Shown here piece after piece: positions 1 through 8,430 of a DNA stretch of 49,979 nucleotides. The stretch covers positions 1 to 49,979 of the forward strand of contig JAACPI010000006.1 in assembly GCA_009995545.1 (NCBI GenBank), read 5' to 3'. The notes under the pieces were generated by a model, which saw nothing but the letters and a program-made list of their open reading frames with translations, made no database searches and was not told the DNA's origin. How positions within the stretch are numbered: the first letter of the stretch is position 1; each line of letters starts with the position of its first letter. A program made the translations under genes and the position numbers. Source of the DNA: a bacterium. GTDB taxonomy: Bacteria > Patescibacteriota > WWE3 > 2-01-FULL-39-13 > JAACPI01.

Positions 1-2
1 TA

Positions 3-1103
3 CAAGCAATTTTAACCTTGCCTACAGGTATAATTGCAAATTCAGTTACTAAAACCGTTACCGAAATTAAAAATGACGATTACCCAAATGGCCTTTCGTT
101 ATTTTTTTACTCGCTATTAAAACTAAATTTAGCCTTTAGCTTGGTAATTGTAATTTTAATGTATTTGTTTAAAGATTTTATTTTTTCTTATTTAAATATT
201 TCTGACACAACACTGTTTTTACCTTTTTTATTTTATGTTTTTATTAGTATTTTATTTATTTACGATAAATCGTTTTTGCAAGGCCTCCATAGGTACAAGG
301 CCTTTTCTTTAGTTGGTTTTTTGCATGTTTTAGGTAAGCTTTTTACAGCCCTAATTGTGCTCTATTACTCGCTTAATTTACTGTGGGTATTTATTTTACT
401 GGCGTTATTTATTTTATTGTTTGAAGCTTTTTCACTTTATTTACTGTTTAAAAATATAAATAAAAAAGTAGGGCTTTTTTCTACTAAACATTTAGGTAAA
501 ATATTACGTTTTTCATTTTTTTCTAGCTTTGGTTTTTTGGGAATTACCCTTATTTTTAATAACGATATTTTATTAGTTAAACATTTATTTAATGCAGAAA
601 TTGCGGGGTTTTACTCGTCTAGTGCTGTGATGGGGCGAATGGTATTTTACGGAGCCTCGCCAATAGCTACCGTTTTATTTCCAATTTGTGCTGAGAGATA
701 TCACCAGAAAAAAGGTTATTTAGATGTAATGTTTAAGGGTTTAACTGCGGTGTTTTTAATGTCTTTAGCTGGATTTATTGTTTTTTACTTTTTTCCAGAG
801 TACATAATTAAATTAATGTTTGGTGATAAGTATTTGGGGTCGGCGCAATACCTACCTTTATACTCTTTATATATGCTTTTTTATTCTGTAACGGCTGTTT
901 TTACCTGGCTTTTAGTTTCGGTATCTAGGCTTAAATTAGTTTCGATAACTTTACTAGGGGCTTTTATACAATATATAAGCATTAAGTTTATATTTAACCA
1001 GAATGTTTCACAGGTACTTTATACAAGTATTGCTGTTTGTGCTGGTATACTGGGTGTATACGTTCTGTCGTTTATTAAAGAATTTTATTTAGTAAAAAAG
1101 TGA
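3..1103 (+). CDS. Polysaccharide flippase (Wzx/MVF-like), 5'-truncated
   Basis: The reading frame is open back to the first bases of the window, so the N-terminus lies outside; the TTG at 18 is not a believable start. About 366 residues remain, made of repeated hydrophobic helices with short charged loops, as in the MATE/MOP flippase superfamily that moves undecaprenyl-linked oligosaccharides across the membrane. Full-length members usually have 12-14 helices and 420-480 residues, so roughly the first two to four helices are missing. The stop overlaps the GTG start of the next glycosyltransferase by 4 nt, showing translational coupling within a glycan locus. The family is assigned from the hydrophobic pattern and context; substrate unknown. 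MurJ is a less likely alternative because the gene sits among glycosyltransferases. Confidence 0.75.
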   Translation, partial: QAILTLPTGIIANSVTKTVTEIKNDDYPNGLSLFFYSLLKLNLAFSLVIVILMYLFKDFIFSYLNISDTTLFLPFLFYVFISILFIYDKSFLQGLHRYKAFSLVGFLHVLGKLFTALIVLYYSLNLLWVFILLALFILLFEAFSLYLLFKNINKKVGLFSTKHLGKILRFSFFSSFGFLGITLIFNNDILLVKHLFNAEIAGFYSSSAVMGRMVFYGASPIATVLFPICAERYHQKKGYLDVMFKGLTAVFLMSLAGFIVFYFFPEYIIKLMFGDKYLGSAQYLPLYSLYMLFYSVTAVFTWLLVSVSRLKLVSITLLGAFIQYISIKFIFNQNVSQVLYTSIAVCAGILGVYVLSFIKEFYLVKK

Positions 1104-1981
1104 ATATAAAACTATTATCAATTATTACCCCGGTTTATAAGAATGAAAAAACTGTAGCTAAAGATGTTAGTGACTTAAAAAGGGCGTTATTAAAGACTCC
1201 CTATAATTTTGAAATTATAGTCGTGGTAGACGGAACTTTGCTTGATAAATCTTTTGAAAATGCAAAAAAAGTTGCTAGTAGCAAAGTTAAAGTTTTTGGA
1301 TATAAAACTAATAAAGGAAAGGGTCAGGCTGTTAGATACGGAATGAGTAAGGCTAAAGGTGATGTTGTAGGTTTTATTGATACTGGAGGAGATATCAATC
1401 CTCAGGGCATTATAATGGCTCTAGAACATATGAAATGGTATGGGGCCGATGTAATTATTGGAAGTAAATTACACTCAGCTAGTGTGGTTAAAAACTACTC
1501 TGGTTTTAGAAAGCTTTTAACTTATGGGTACTACTTGTTTGTTAAAACCTTATTTCAAATGAATGTTAGAGATACTCAAACAGGCCTAAAGTTTTTTAAG
1601 CGTGAAGTATTAGAGGCAGTTTTAGATAAGCTAGTTATAAAAAGATTTGCTTTTGATATGGAGATATTGGCTGTGTGTTCTAGGTTAGGTTATAAAATTT
1701 ACGATGCCCCGGTTTTTGTTGACTTTAGTACAGCCCCCTCTACAGTTGTAAATAAATCGTTACTAATCAGTGTTTTTCAGTTTGTTTCAGATACTCTCGC
1801 TGTTTGGTATAGAATGCACATTTTAAAATATTACGATGATGGTAGAAAAAGGGTTAAAAAATTTGACCCAGAACTTAGTATGTATGTAAATACGGGTGAT
1901 ATGGTAGGAAGTAAGCAAAAAATAGTTAATGTTGTAAATAATTTTTATAGTATTTTTTCTAAAAACAAACCCCAAATCTAG
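1100..1981 (+). CDS. GT2 glycosyltransferase, DPM1/polyprenyl-phosphate sugar transferase-like
   Basis: This 293-residue GT-A protein begins with the nucleotide-binding strand SIITPVYKNE, has a first Asp in VVVDG (residue 44), and a metal-binding DxD-like DTGGD at 94-98. The later motif DTQTGLKFFKRE is typical of the dolichol/polyprenyl-phosphate mannosyl- or glucosyltransferase group, which loads a sugar from a nucleotide donor onto a polyprenyl phosphate. No C-terminal membrane helices are seen, so it is probably a cytosolic peripheral protein. Products of this type feed GT-C enzymes, and five GT-C-like proteins are encoded downstream. The GTG start overlaps the flippase stop (GTGA). Family confident; donor sugar unknown. 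Confidence 0.85.
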   Translation: MNIKLLSIITPVYKNEKTVAKDVSDLKRALLKTPYNFEIIVVVDGTLLDKSFENAKKVASSKVKVFGYKTNKGKGQAVRYGMSKAKGDVVGFIDTGGDINPQGIIMALEHMKWYGADVIIGSKLHSASVVKNYSGFRKLLTYGYYLFVKTLFQMNVRDTQTGLKFFKREVLEAVLDKLVIKRFAFDMEILAVCSRLGYKIYDAPVFVDFSTAPSTVVNKSLLISVFQFVSDTLAVWYRMHILKYYDDGRKRVKKFDPELSMYVNTGDMVGSKQKIVNVVNNFYSIFSKNKPQI

Positions 1982-2007
1982 ACTCCAAACCCATAGTATT
2001 GTATAAT
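1979..2007 (+). promoter_or_regulatory. Sigma70-type promoter before the orphan gene
   Basis: TAGACT (1979-1984), a 17-nt spacer and a perfect TATAAT (2002-2007) precede an ATG at 2017. The predicted start of transcription is about 2014, giving a leader of only about 3 nt. The -35 overlaps the stop of the upstream gene. Confidence 0.6.
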
Positions 2008-2016
2008 CAACCTATT

Positions 2017-2826
2017 ATGCTTAGAGAAGGAGCACCCATACTACATTTTGATTCAGCACCTGAGACCCGTTCTTTGTATAAGTTTGCAGGTTTATCAGAC
2101 CCTTTTCAAAGAGCAACGCAAGACGCCCCTGCTGTAGAGAGTTTACTTAATATAGAAGATGCCCCACAGGTAGAGACATATTTTGGGTGCCCTACCTTTG
2201 TTCTTTTTCCAACCTACGGTGAGCCTCATCAAATAGAGATGCAAATACGGGCATTGGGTGTCTTAAATGACTATATGTTATATGAGTTTCCACATAGACC
2301 CCCAATAAATTTATTATTTGTTGAGGGGGGACAAAATTCAAAGGCGGGAGATGAGTACGAGTCTTTAGTACATTTAAAGGAATTTACTGGTGTAAATATT
2401 TTTAGGGAGGGTTCAATCAAAGATTTTTTACCTACTGGTTATCGCTTTGCGACCGATACCGGAGGGGAATTGGATTATTTACGATATGCCAGAGAGATGA
2501 TTGAAAGAGGCAGACCTGGACCCGTAGCACACGCTTTAGTCTTGGGAATGGCCCCTCATATGTTAGGTATTTCTAAATTAATAAAAGGAAAAAGACTAAA
2601 AGGTGTAACGCCTTTAAGTGTTGAAGGAGTTTTGTACGCCCTATACCCAGAGTTACTTTATAAGTACATGGATCTAGAGGAATACCGTTCTACAGAAGCT
2701 GCTTTTAGAAAAGGGGAAGTTACTAAAAGTTTTATAAGAGAGTTAGATAGGACTGGAAGGCTCTTAACCTGGTTGTCTTCAACCGATTATAAATCGGCAT
2801 TACATAAAATGGTTCACGGCCTTTAA
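2017..2826 (+). CDS. Orphan soluble protein of unknown function
   Basis: I do not recognise this 269-residue protein. It has no signal peptide or membrane helix, unlike most neighbours. Visible blocks are FGCPTFVLFPTYGEPHQIEMQ (about 60-80), NLLFVEGGQNS (about 105), and an acidic/helical C-terminal half with many Arg and Glu. The frame can open at TTG 1999, but that codon lies before the TATAAT; the ATG at 2017 sits just after the predicted transcription start and is preferred. It has its own promoter and is followed by another promoter, so it looks like a one-gene unit set inside the glycan locus. An alpha/beta enzyme fold is plausible but unproven. Confidence 0.75.
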   Translation: MLREGAPILHFDSAPETRSLYKFAGLSDPFQRATQDAPAVESLLNIEDAPQVETYFGCPTFVLFPTYGEPHQIEMQIRALGVLNDYMLYEFPHRPPINLLFVEGGQNSKAGDEYESLVHLKEFTGVNIFREGSIKDFLPTGYRFATDTGGELDYLRYAREMIERGRPGPVAHALVLGMAPHMLGISKLIKGKRLKGVTPLSVEGVLYALYPELLYKYMDLEEYRSTEAAFRKGEVTKSFIRELDRTGRLLTWLSSTDYKSALHKMVHGL

Positions 2827-2870
2827 ATAAACACACTTTTCTAGGTCATTATTTTTTACCACATTTCCTT

Positions 2871-2876
2871 TATACT
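2871..2876 (+). promoter_or_regulatory. -10 element of a leaderless promoter
   Basis: TATACT ends exactly 6 nt before the ATG at 2883, so transcription is predicted to start at or beside the A of the start codon. No good -35 is visible (the 17-nt-spaced hexamer is ATTATT-like), and no Shine-Dalgarno sequence is present. Confidence 0.5.
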
Positions 2877-2882
2877 AAATGT

Positions 2883-4019
2883 ATGCTTATTGTTATTTTA
2901 AATTGGAGATGCATTAAAAACCCCAAAGAAGGTGGGGCCGAAAGAACTACTTTTGAGTATGCAAAATACTGGTTAAGTAAAGGACACAAAGTTGTTTGGG
3001 TAGCGAATAGGTATAAAAATTCTAAAAAATTCGAAACAATAGAAGGCGTCAGTTTTATTAGAGTTGGTTTTAACCTTAACACCCATTTGTTTTGGTTTAT
3101 TTTAAGGTACCCTTTTTATCTATTTAGTGTGTGGCGGATCCTACTAACAAAATATTGGTTAAACCACGACGTAAAATTAATTGTAGATGAAATTCACGGC
3201 TTCCCTCATTTTGCATCTTTACTAAAAAATAAAAGAGTGGTCTTGTTAACTTGTGAAGTAGCTGGGTCAGAAATTTGGTCCAAAATGTTCCCTTTCCCCT
3301 TTAATATTTTAGGCGTACAACTTGAAAAATTTATCTATAGGTTTTATAAAAATAATGAAATTTGGACAATATCCCAGTCTACTACTAAAGATGTTAAGCA
3401 ACTTAACCCCGCTCTAAATGTTAAAATACTGCCTTTAGGTATTTCTACCTTACAAAAAAGTAACCCTGTTGGTGTTACAAAAAATAGTTATCCCACAGCT
3501 CTTTTCGTTGCCAGGGTAGTAAAAATGAAGGGGGTGGAAGACGCAATTAAGGCCGCTCAAATTATTTGTAAAAAATTTCCCAACTTTGTTTTAAATATTG
3601 TGGGTGGGGGAGAGGACTCTTATATTTTAAGCCTAAAAAAACTTGCTGTAGATTTAAATATTTCTAAAAATGTTAATTTTTTAGGATACGTTTCAGAAAA
3701 GAAAAAATATTCACTTTATAGACAATCTCACTTTCTATTTCACCCCTCTTTTAAGGAGGGTTTTGGACTGACTGTTCTAGAGGCGGGATTAGTCAAAACA
3801 CCTAGTATTGTTAGGGGTGGTAGTAGTTTAGATGAACTAGTTAAAGATAATAAAAATGGTTTTGTTGTAAATAATTATAGAGAAATGGCAACAAAGTTTA
3901 TTAATTCGATAAATAATAAAAAAGTTTATAACCATTTATGCTTAGAGGCCTATAAAAATGCTAATAATTACCTTTGGCCAAAAGTATTACAAAAATCAAA
4001 AAGTGTTACCCAAATTTAA
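2883..4019 (+). CDS. GT-B glycosyltransferase, GT4 family
   Basis: This 378-residue protein has the two Rossmann domains of GT4 retaining glycosyltransferases. The N-terminal acceptor domain opens with a glycine-rich loop (KEGGAERTT, about 14-22); the C-terminal donor domain begins at ALFVARVVKMKG and carries the E-x7-E signature (E292 and E300 in KEGFGLTVLEAG) that contacts the nucleotide sugar. It probably acts at the inner face of the membrane, extending a lipid-linked glycan. It starts directly behind a -10 hexamer. The following GT-C gene overlaps its end. Family is clear; donor and acceptor cannot be read from sequence. Confidence 0.88.
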   Translation: MLIVILNWRCIKNPKEGGAERTTFEYAKYWLSKGHKVVWVANRYKNSKKFETIEGVSFIRVGFNLNTHLFWFILRYPFYLFSVWRILLTKYWLNHDVKLIVDEIHGFPHFASLLKNKRVVLLTCEVAGSEIWSKMFPFPFNILGVQLEKFIYRFYKNNEIWTISQSTTKDVKQLNPALNVKILPLGISTLQKSNPVGVTKNSYPTALFVARVVKMKGVEDAIKAAQIICKKFPNFVLNIVGGGEDSYILSLKKLAVDLNISKNVNFLGYVSEKKKYSLYRQSHFLFHPSFKEGFGLTVLEAGLVKTPSIVRGGSSLDELVKDNKNGFVVNNYREMATKFINSINNKKVYNHLCLEAYKNANNYLWPKVLQKSKSVTQI

Positions 4020-5631
4020 TCTAAATATCTCAAATAAAATTTCTTTTTATAGAGTATTACTTTTAATTTTTTTTGGAGTATTGGCTGTTTTTAAATTATT
4101 CTCCCTCTATACCGTATCTTTAGATAGCGACGAGGTTATGTGGTCGGTAATGGCTAACAACATAGTCACCTTTCAAAAACAGTACCTATATTTTGCAGAT
4201 CAAAATTTTAGGGGAAGTTTAGAAGCCTACTTACTTTCTCCATTTCAGCTGTTGTTTGGTGTGTCGGTATTCTCTTTGAGAGTAAACAGCTTAATATTTA
4301 ATTTTTTAACTGCCGTGTTTATTTATAAATCAATGTTATTAATGCTTCCCGAAAAAAGTAAAAGTGTTGTTTTATTTTCGCTACTTGCAGTTTTAACTTA
4401 CTTTTTACAATTGCCAAACAATTTAGTTGTTCACACTAAATCTTGGGGAAATTACAATTTTATTGAATTTGCCTGTGTTTTTAGTTACTACTTTTTCTTT
4501 AAATATATAGTTTCTGCAAAAACACCTAAAACAATAAACTTAATTGGTCTAGGTGTAATACTGGGTATTAGTTTTTGGGCTAATATGCAGGCCTTATACT
4601 TTATTGTTGTGTTATTTATGTTTACCTTTGTCTTGGATGTCCCTGATTTTATAAGAAATTTAATATCACTTACAAAAAATAAATTGTTATTCTCCATTTT
4701 AGCTTTTAACTTGGTTACAATATTTTTTAATTTATACCTGTTAGCTAAAAAAAGAAGTCTTTTTAATCCCTTTTTAACTTTAAATAACAAATTAAATTTC
4801 AATTTTAACAGTGAAATTTTAAGTAGATTTAATATCCCTAGCCTGTGGTTTATATACCTAATGTGGGGGTGTTTTATTATTTATCTGACCTATTCTGTTA
4901 AAACCAAAAATACAATTTTTAAAAAGTTTTTTTATCTGGTAAATTTTTCATTTATTGGGATTTTTATAAATATTTATCACAATTCCTTAAGTAGGGTTTC
5001 TGCAGAGGGAGGGGATGTTTTGACTACCTTTAATTTTCTAATAAATGTAGTATTTAGATCTTTTTATCAAAATTTATTTTATGTAGTAATTTTACTATCC
5101 TTAATTGGGTTATTTTTTAGGTTTAAAGTTTTTATAAAACTAAGGCGTCTTTCTTTAGATCTGTACGATTTATACTTAGCTTCTTTTTTTGTCTTTTTAG
5201 TTATGTTTTTAGTTAGCTCTATACCCCAACTTACACCCACCCCTAGGTATTTAATTATTTGGTGGCCTGTTTCTGTTATAGCTGTTTATGCAACTATAAG
5301 TAAAATTTTTGTTAAGGATAGTGTAAAAATATTTTTTTCCTTGTTGTTTTTTAGTCTATATTTTTTTATTTGGTTTAAGGGTATTCCTTTTATAAGATCC
5401 TCACAAAAGACCTATGTAGATCAAAAACAAGTTTATTCTGCTAAATCAAAGTTAATAACCGATAGTGGTTATACAACCTGTGTTGGAAATTACTGGAATG
5501 TCGGCCCTGTTATGTTTTATAGTAACTTAAAAATAAAATGTTGGTCTGAGGGAAGATACGGAACCAGTAATAGTTATCTTAATGACTACAAAGCTAAGTT
5601 TTCAAATACTGCTCCTTTTGTGGTAAATTAG
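4003..5631 (+). CDS. GT-C-like multi-pass membrane glycosyltransferase
   Basis: About 542 residues with a short basic N-terminus and roughly 10-12 hydrophobic helices. The loop after the first helix holds SLDSDEVMW, the acidic pair expected in the catalytic first loop of GT-C (ArnT/PMT-like) enzymes, which use polyprenyl-phosphate sugars on the outer face. A soluble segment of about 80 residues follows the last helix. The frame also has an ATG at 3958, but that gives a 62-nt overlap with the preceding gene; the GTG at 4003 (17-nt overlap) leaves a normal cytosolic N-terminus before helix 1 and is preferred. Start uncertain; GT-C assignment rests on topology and the acidic loop. Confidence 0.72.
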   Translation: MLPKFNLNISNKISFYRVLLLIFFGVLAVFKLFSLYTVSLDSDEVMWSVMANNIVTFQKQYLYFADQNFRGSLEAYLLSPFQLLFGVSVFSLRVNSLIFNFLTAVFIYKSMLLMLPEKSKSVVLFSLLAVLTYFLQLPNNLVVHTKSWGNYNFIEFACVFSYYFFFKYIVSAKTPKTINLIGLGVILGISFWANMQALYFIVVLFMFTFVLDVPDFIRNLISLTKNKLLFSILAFNLVTIFFNLYLLAKKRSLFNPFLTLNNKLNFNFNSEILSRFNIPSLWFIYLMWGCFIIYLTYSVKTKNTIFKKFFYLVNFSFIGIFINIYHNSLSRVSAEGGDVLTTFNFLINVVFRSFYQNLFYVVILLSLIGLFFRFKVFIKLRRLSLDLYDLYLASFFVFLVMFLVSSIPQLTPTPRYLIIWWPVSVIAVYATISKIFVKDSVKIFFSLLFFSLYFFIWFKGIPFIRSSQKTYVDQKQVYSAKSKLITDSGYTTCVGNYWNVGPVMFYSNLKIKCWSEGRYGTSNSYLNDYKAKFSNTAPFVVN

Positions 5632-5667
5632 TTACATTATTAAAGTGTTTAGGTTAGTTATTGTTAT

Positions 5668-6507
5668 ATGTCTAATAAAAGTCCTTTAGTATCGATTATT
5701 TTTGCTGCCTACAACGAATCTGCGCACGCTGAAAGGTTGTTAAAATCGATAAAAGATCAAACCTACCTAAATATCGAACCCCTTGTAGTTGTAGACAAAA
5801 AAACTACTGATAATACCCTAGAGACTGCAAAAAAATATGCTCCAAAATCCTTTTTAGGTGGTATGGAAAGGAGTGAAAATCGAAATATGGGTATACAAAA
5901 ATCAAGTGGTGATTATTTGTTACTTTTAGATGCAGACATGATCTTAACGGCAGGTGTTGTTGAAGAGTGCGTAAATATCATGATTAAAGATCCCCAGATT
6001 AAAACAATCACAGTACCTGAAAAATCTATAGGCGATAGCTTTTGGGCTAAGTGCAAGGCTTTTGAAAGAAACTTTTATTTTATTGAGGGGGATACAGCTG
6101 TTGAGGCATCTAGATTTTTTGAAAAAAAAGCTGTTGTTAATGTGGGTGGTTACGACGCAAATATAACTGGGCCCGAAGATTGGGATTTACCAGAACGAAT
6201 TAATTTAGAATATCCAAAAAAAGCTAGAACGAAATCTTATATTATTCACAATGAGGGTAATGTTAGCCTATTTAAATTAATGAAAAAAAAGAATTACTAC
6301 GCAAAATTGGCTCACGTTTATATGAAAAAACACAGCGTTAGTACCTTTAGCACTAAGACAATTTATTTTTTACGACCTGTTTTTTATAAACATTGGAAGT
6401 TATGGTTTAAAAACCCTGTAATTGGTTTGGGTACAATTTTTATGTTAACTATGGAATTTATTGCAGGGGGTGTCGGTTTTTTACAAGGTAAGTTTTCTAA
6501 AGTTTAA
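5668..6507 (+). CDS. GT2 family glycosyltransferase
   Basis: A 279-residue GT-A protein: N-terminal SIIFAAYNES, donor Asp in VVVDKKTTDNT (about 41), DxD motif LLLDADM (about 90) for metal and nucleotide sugar, and the acceptor/catalytic-base region TGPEDWDLPERI (about 165-176). A hydrophobic stretch near the C-terminus may attach it to the membrane. Possible promoter elements TTACAT (5632-5637) and TAGTTA (5655-5660) are spaced 17 nt apart, 7 nt before the ATG, but are weak. The next gene follows after 2 nt, so they are probably co-transcribed. Confidence 0.87.
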   Translation: MSNKSPLVSIIFAAYNESAHAERLLKSIKDQTYLNIEPLVVVDKKTTDNTLETAKKYAPKSFLGGMERSENRNMGIQKSSGDYLLLLDADMILTAGVVEECVNIMIKDPQIKTITVPEKSIGDSFWAKCKAFERNFYFIEGDTAVEASRFFEKKAVVNVGGYDANITGPEDWDLPERINLEYPKKARTKSYIIHNEGNVSLFKLMKKKNYYAKLAHVYMKKHSVSTFSTKTIYFLRPVFYKHWKLWFKNPVIGLGTIFMLTMEFIAGGVGFLQGKFSKV

Positions 6508-6509
6508 TT

Positions 6510-7583
6510 GTGAAAACATATATTCTTTTATCGCATTCCACTAAAATGGAAGGCCCCATAAATTACTTGGAGCACTACTTATTGGACAAGAATTATACCG
6601 TGTACCGTATTGATCACCCACTTGCAAACTACGGTACTAGAGAAACTTTAGTGTATAAAAACTCCCTTGTTATAAAAATCTTTTCCCGTGTAAATTTATC
6701 CGTTTTAAACTTGCTAATAGATTTTTTCTTATCAATTTACTACTGTTCTGTTTTACCCGGCAAAAATAAGACTTTGATTGGGGCTAACAATTTTGACACT
6801 TTGGCTGCATTAACTTACAAATTATTTAATAAGGGTAATGTTCGAAAAATAATTTACTTTGCGGCAGATTATTCAGAGAATCGTTATGGTAATGCGTTAT
6901 TAGACTGGGTTTATGTTATCGTCGAGAAGCTAGTTCTCAAGTATTCCGATGTTGTGGTCTCTAACACACACAGAGCTGAAAAAAAACGTATATCCTTAGG
7001 ACTGAATACTAAAAAAAGTGTTGTTGTTCCCAATGGGGTTTACTTAGATTCCCCTACCTTTAAAAATAAAAAAATTAATAATAATAACTTTATCTACATT
7101 GGTAATGTCACTCCAGAGCATGGGCTACTTGCGATGATACGAGTATTAAAAGATTTAAATATGTCCCTTACGGTTATTGGTGGGGGCAGTGGTTGGAAAG
7201 AATTGGAAAAATTTGTTAGGAAAGAGGGAATATACACTAAACTTTACAAAGACAAACCGCACTCTTTTGTTATTGATTATCTTAAAGATTTTAAGGGGTG
7301 GGGACTTGCCCCATATAATAATGATTCACTTTGGACTTTTTATTGTTCCCCTTTAAAAGTTAATGAGTATATTGCATCTGGTATTCCAGTTGTGGTTTCT
7401 AGCGTCCCTGAGATTTCCAAAGAGATATCTGAAAAAGGTTTGGGTGTCGTGTATAAAAATCTGAATGGGGAAGACCTGGCTAAAAATATATCTGAGTTCA
7501 ATTCTATTAATTTTAACCTTAAGGCTAAGAGCTTTTATAGTTACTATAACTATAACTGTTTGTATAGTCTAATTTCTTTATGA
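6510..7583 (+). CDS. GT-B glycosyltransferase (GT4-like)
   Basis: A 357-residue protein starting at GTG, 2 nt after the previous stop. Typical GT-B features are the linker PNGVYLDSP, the donor-domain start FIYIGNVTPEHG, and the sugar-nucleotide site around SPLKVNEYIASGIPVVVSS. The canonical E-x7-E is reduced to a single Glu in KVNEYIASG, as in some GT4 relatives. Its C-terminus overlaps the start of the FkbM methyltransferase by 4 nt. A cytosolic or peripheral membrane role in building the surface glycan is likely. Confidence 0.82.
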   Translation: MKTYILLSHSTKMEGPINYLEHYLLDKNYTVYRIDHPLANYGTRETLVYKNSLVIKIFSRVNLSVLNLLIDFFLSIYYCSVLPGKNKTLIGANNFDTLAALTYKLFNKGNVRKIIYFAADYSENRYGNALLDWVYVIVEKLVLKYSDVVVSNTHRAEKKRISLGLNTKKSVVVPNGVYLDSPTFKNKKINNNNFIYIGNVTPEHGLLAMIRVLKDLNMSLTVIGGGSGWKELEKFVRKEGIYTKLYKDKPHSFVIDYLKDFKGWGLAPYNNDSLWTFYCSPLKVNEYIASGIPVVVSSVPEISKEISEKGLGVVYKNLNGEDLAKNISEFNSINFNLKAKSFYSYYNYNCLYSLISL

Positions 7584-8428
7584 TAAAAAAAATGTACTGG
7601 TTCGTTAAGCAGTCACTATTTCTGGATTATAGATTTTTTTCAACTAATAGGTGGAGTTTAATTCTAAAAATTGAGTTTATTTTTATTAAATACTACTTAA
7701 TAATTAAACATTTTTTTGTAAGATTTGAACTGGGAGTTTCCAATGTTAATTTTGGAAAATCGAGAATTTATTATGACTCCGCATACGGTTTGGCTGGGTA
7801 CCAAAGTATGTTGACTAGACAAAAGAATTTGCTTTCCTATACAGGACTAAGGAGTTCCCAGGCACTAAAAATATTTGATGTGGGGGCTAATGTGGGCTTT
7901 TATACTCTAATGTGTAAAGATTTATTTCCTAAATCTAAAATTCATGCTTTTGAGCCTATTCCGGATACTTTTAAATGTCTGAGGAACAATTGTTCTAAAT
8001 ATACAAATATAAAAGTGAATAACCTCGGTATGTCCTCTAAGGAAGGTGTTCTAAAAATGTCTTTTGATCCTAACGACAGTGCTATTAGCCAAATTTCTAA
8101 AACAGGTAATGTTGAGGTCGAACTGACGACAATCGATAAGTACTTCAGTAGCTTAGGCTTTAATAACCTGGATTTATTAAAAATTGACACTGAAGGTTTT
8201 GAATCTTTAGTTTTAGATGGTGCACCTAAGACCTTGGCTAAAACTCGATATTTAGCAATTGAAATTACTTTAGAGGATAACAAAAATTATACCCTTTCCT
8301 CCCTTCTTTCTAAGCTATATAGTCCAGATTACGACTTTGACTTAGTAGCATTTCGTAATTACTCTGATAAAGGGGAGGGGCCAATCCATATTATGGACGC
8401 CCTATTTGTTAACAAAAAACTTTCCTAA
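7580..8428 (+). CDS. FkbM family SAM-dependent methyltransferase
   Basis: This 282-residue protein has the FkbM signature set: SAM-binding FDVGANVGFYTL (about 94-105), HAFEPIPDTF with the acidic residue for the ribose, and the late motif DLLKIDTEGFESLVLDG. FkbM enzymes O-methylate sugars and other small molecules; in polysaccharide loci they methylate glycan hydroxyls and can cap chain growth. The first 80 residues are basic and aromatic-rich and may bind the membrane or glycan. It overlaps the upstream glycosyltransferase by 4 nt and lies 2 nt before the next. Family confident; target sugar unknown. Confidence 0.87.
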   Translation: MIKKMYWFVKQSLFLDYRFFSTNRWSLILKIEFIFIKYYLIIKHFFVRFELGVSNVNFGKSRIYYDSAYGLAGYQSMLTRQKNLLSYTGLRSSQALKIFDVGANVGFYTLMCKDLFPKSKIHAFEPIPDTFKCLRNNCSKYTNIKVNNLGMSSKEGVLKMSFDPNDSAISQISKTGNVEVELTTIDKYFSSLGFNNLDLLKIDTEGFESLVLDGAPKTLAKTRYLAIEITLEDNKNYTLSSLLSKLYSPDYDFDLVAFRNYSDKGEGPIHIMDALFVNKKLS

Positions 8429-8430
8429 AG

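Noticed and set aside
18-1103. TTG at 18 as the real start of the flippase
   Set aside because: The frame is open to the window edge and the protein lacks its N-terminal helices, so it is truncated by the window.
2870-3082. Minus-strand open frames across the window (for example 2870-3082, 33203-33601, 43746-44051)
   Set aside because: All lie opposite well-supported + strand genes, have no recognisable motifs, and show the composition of a shadow frame.
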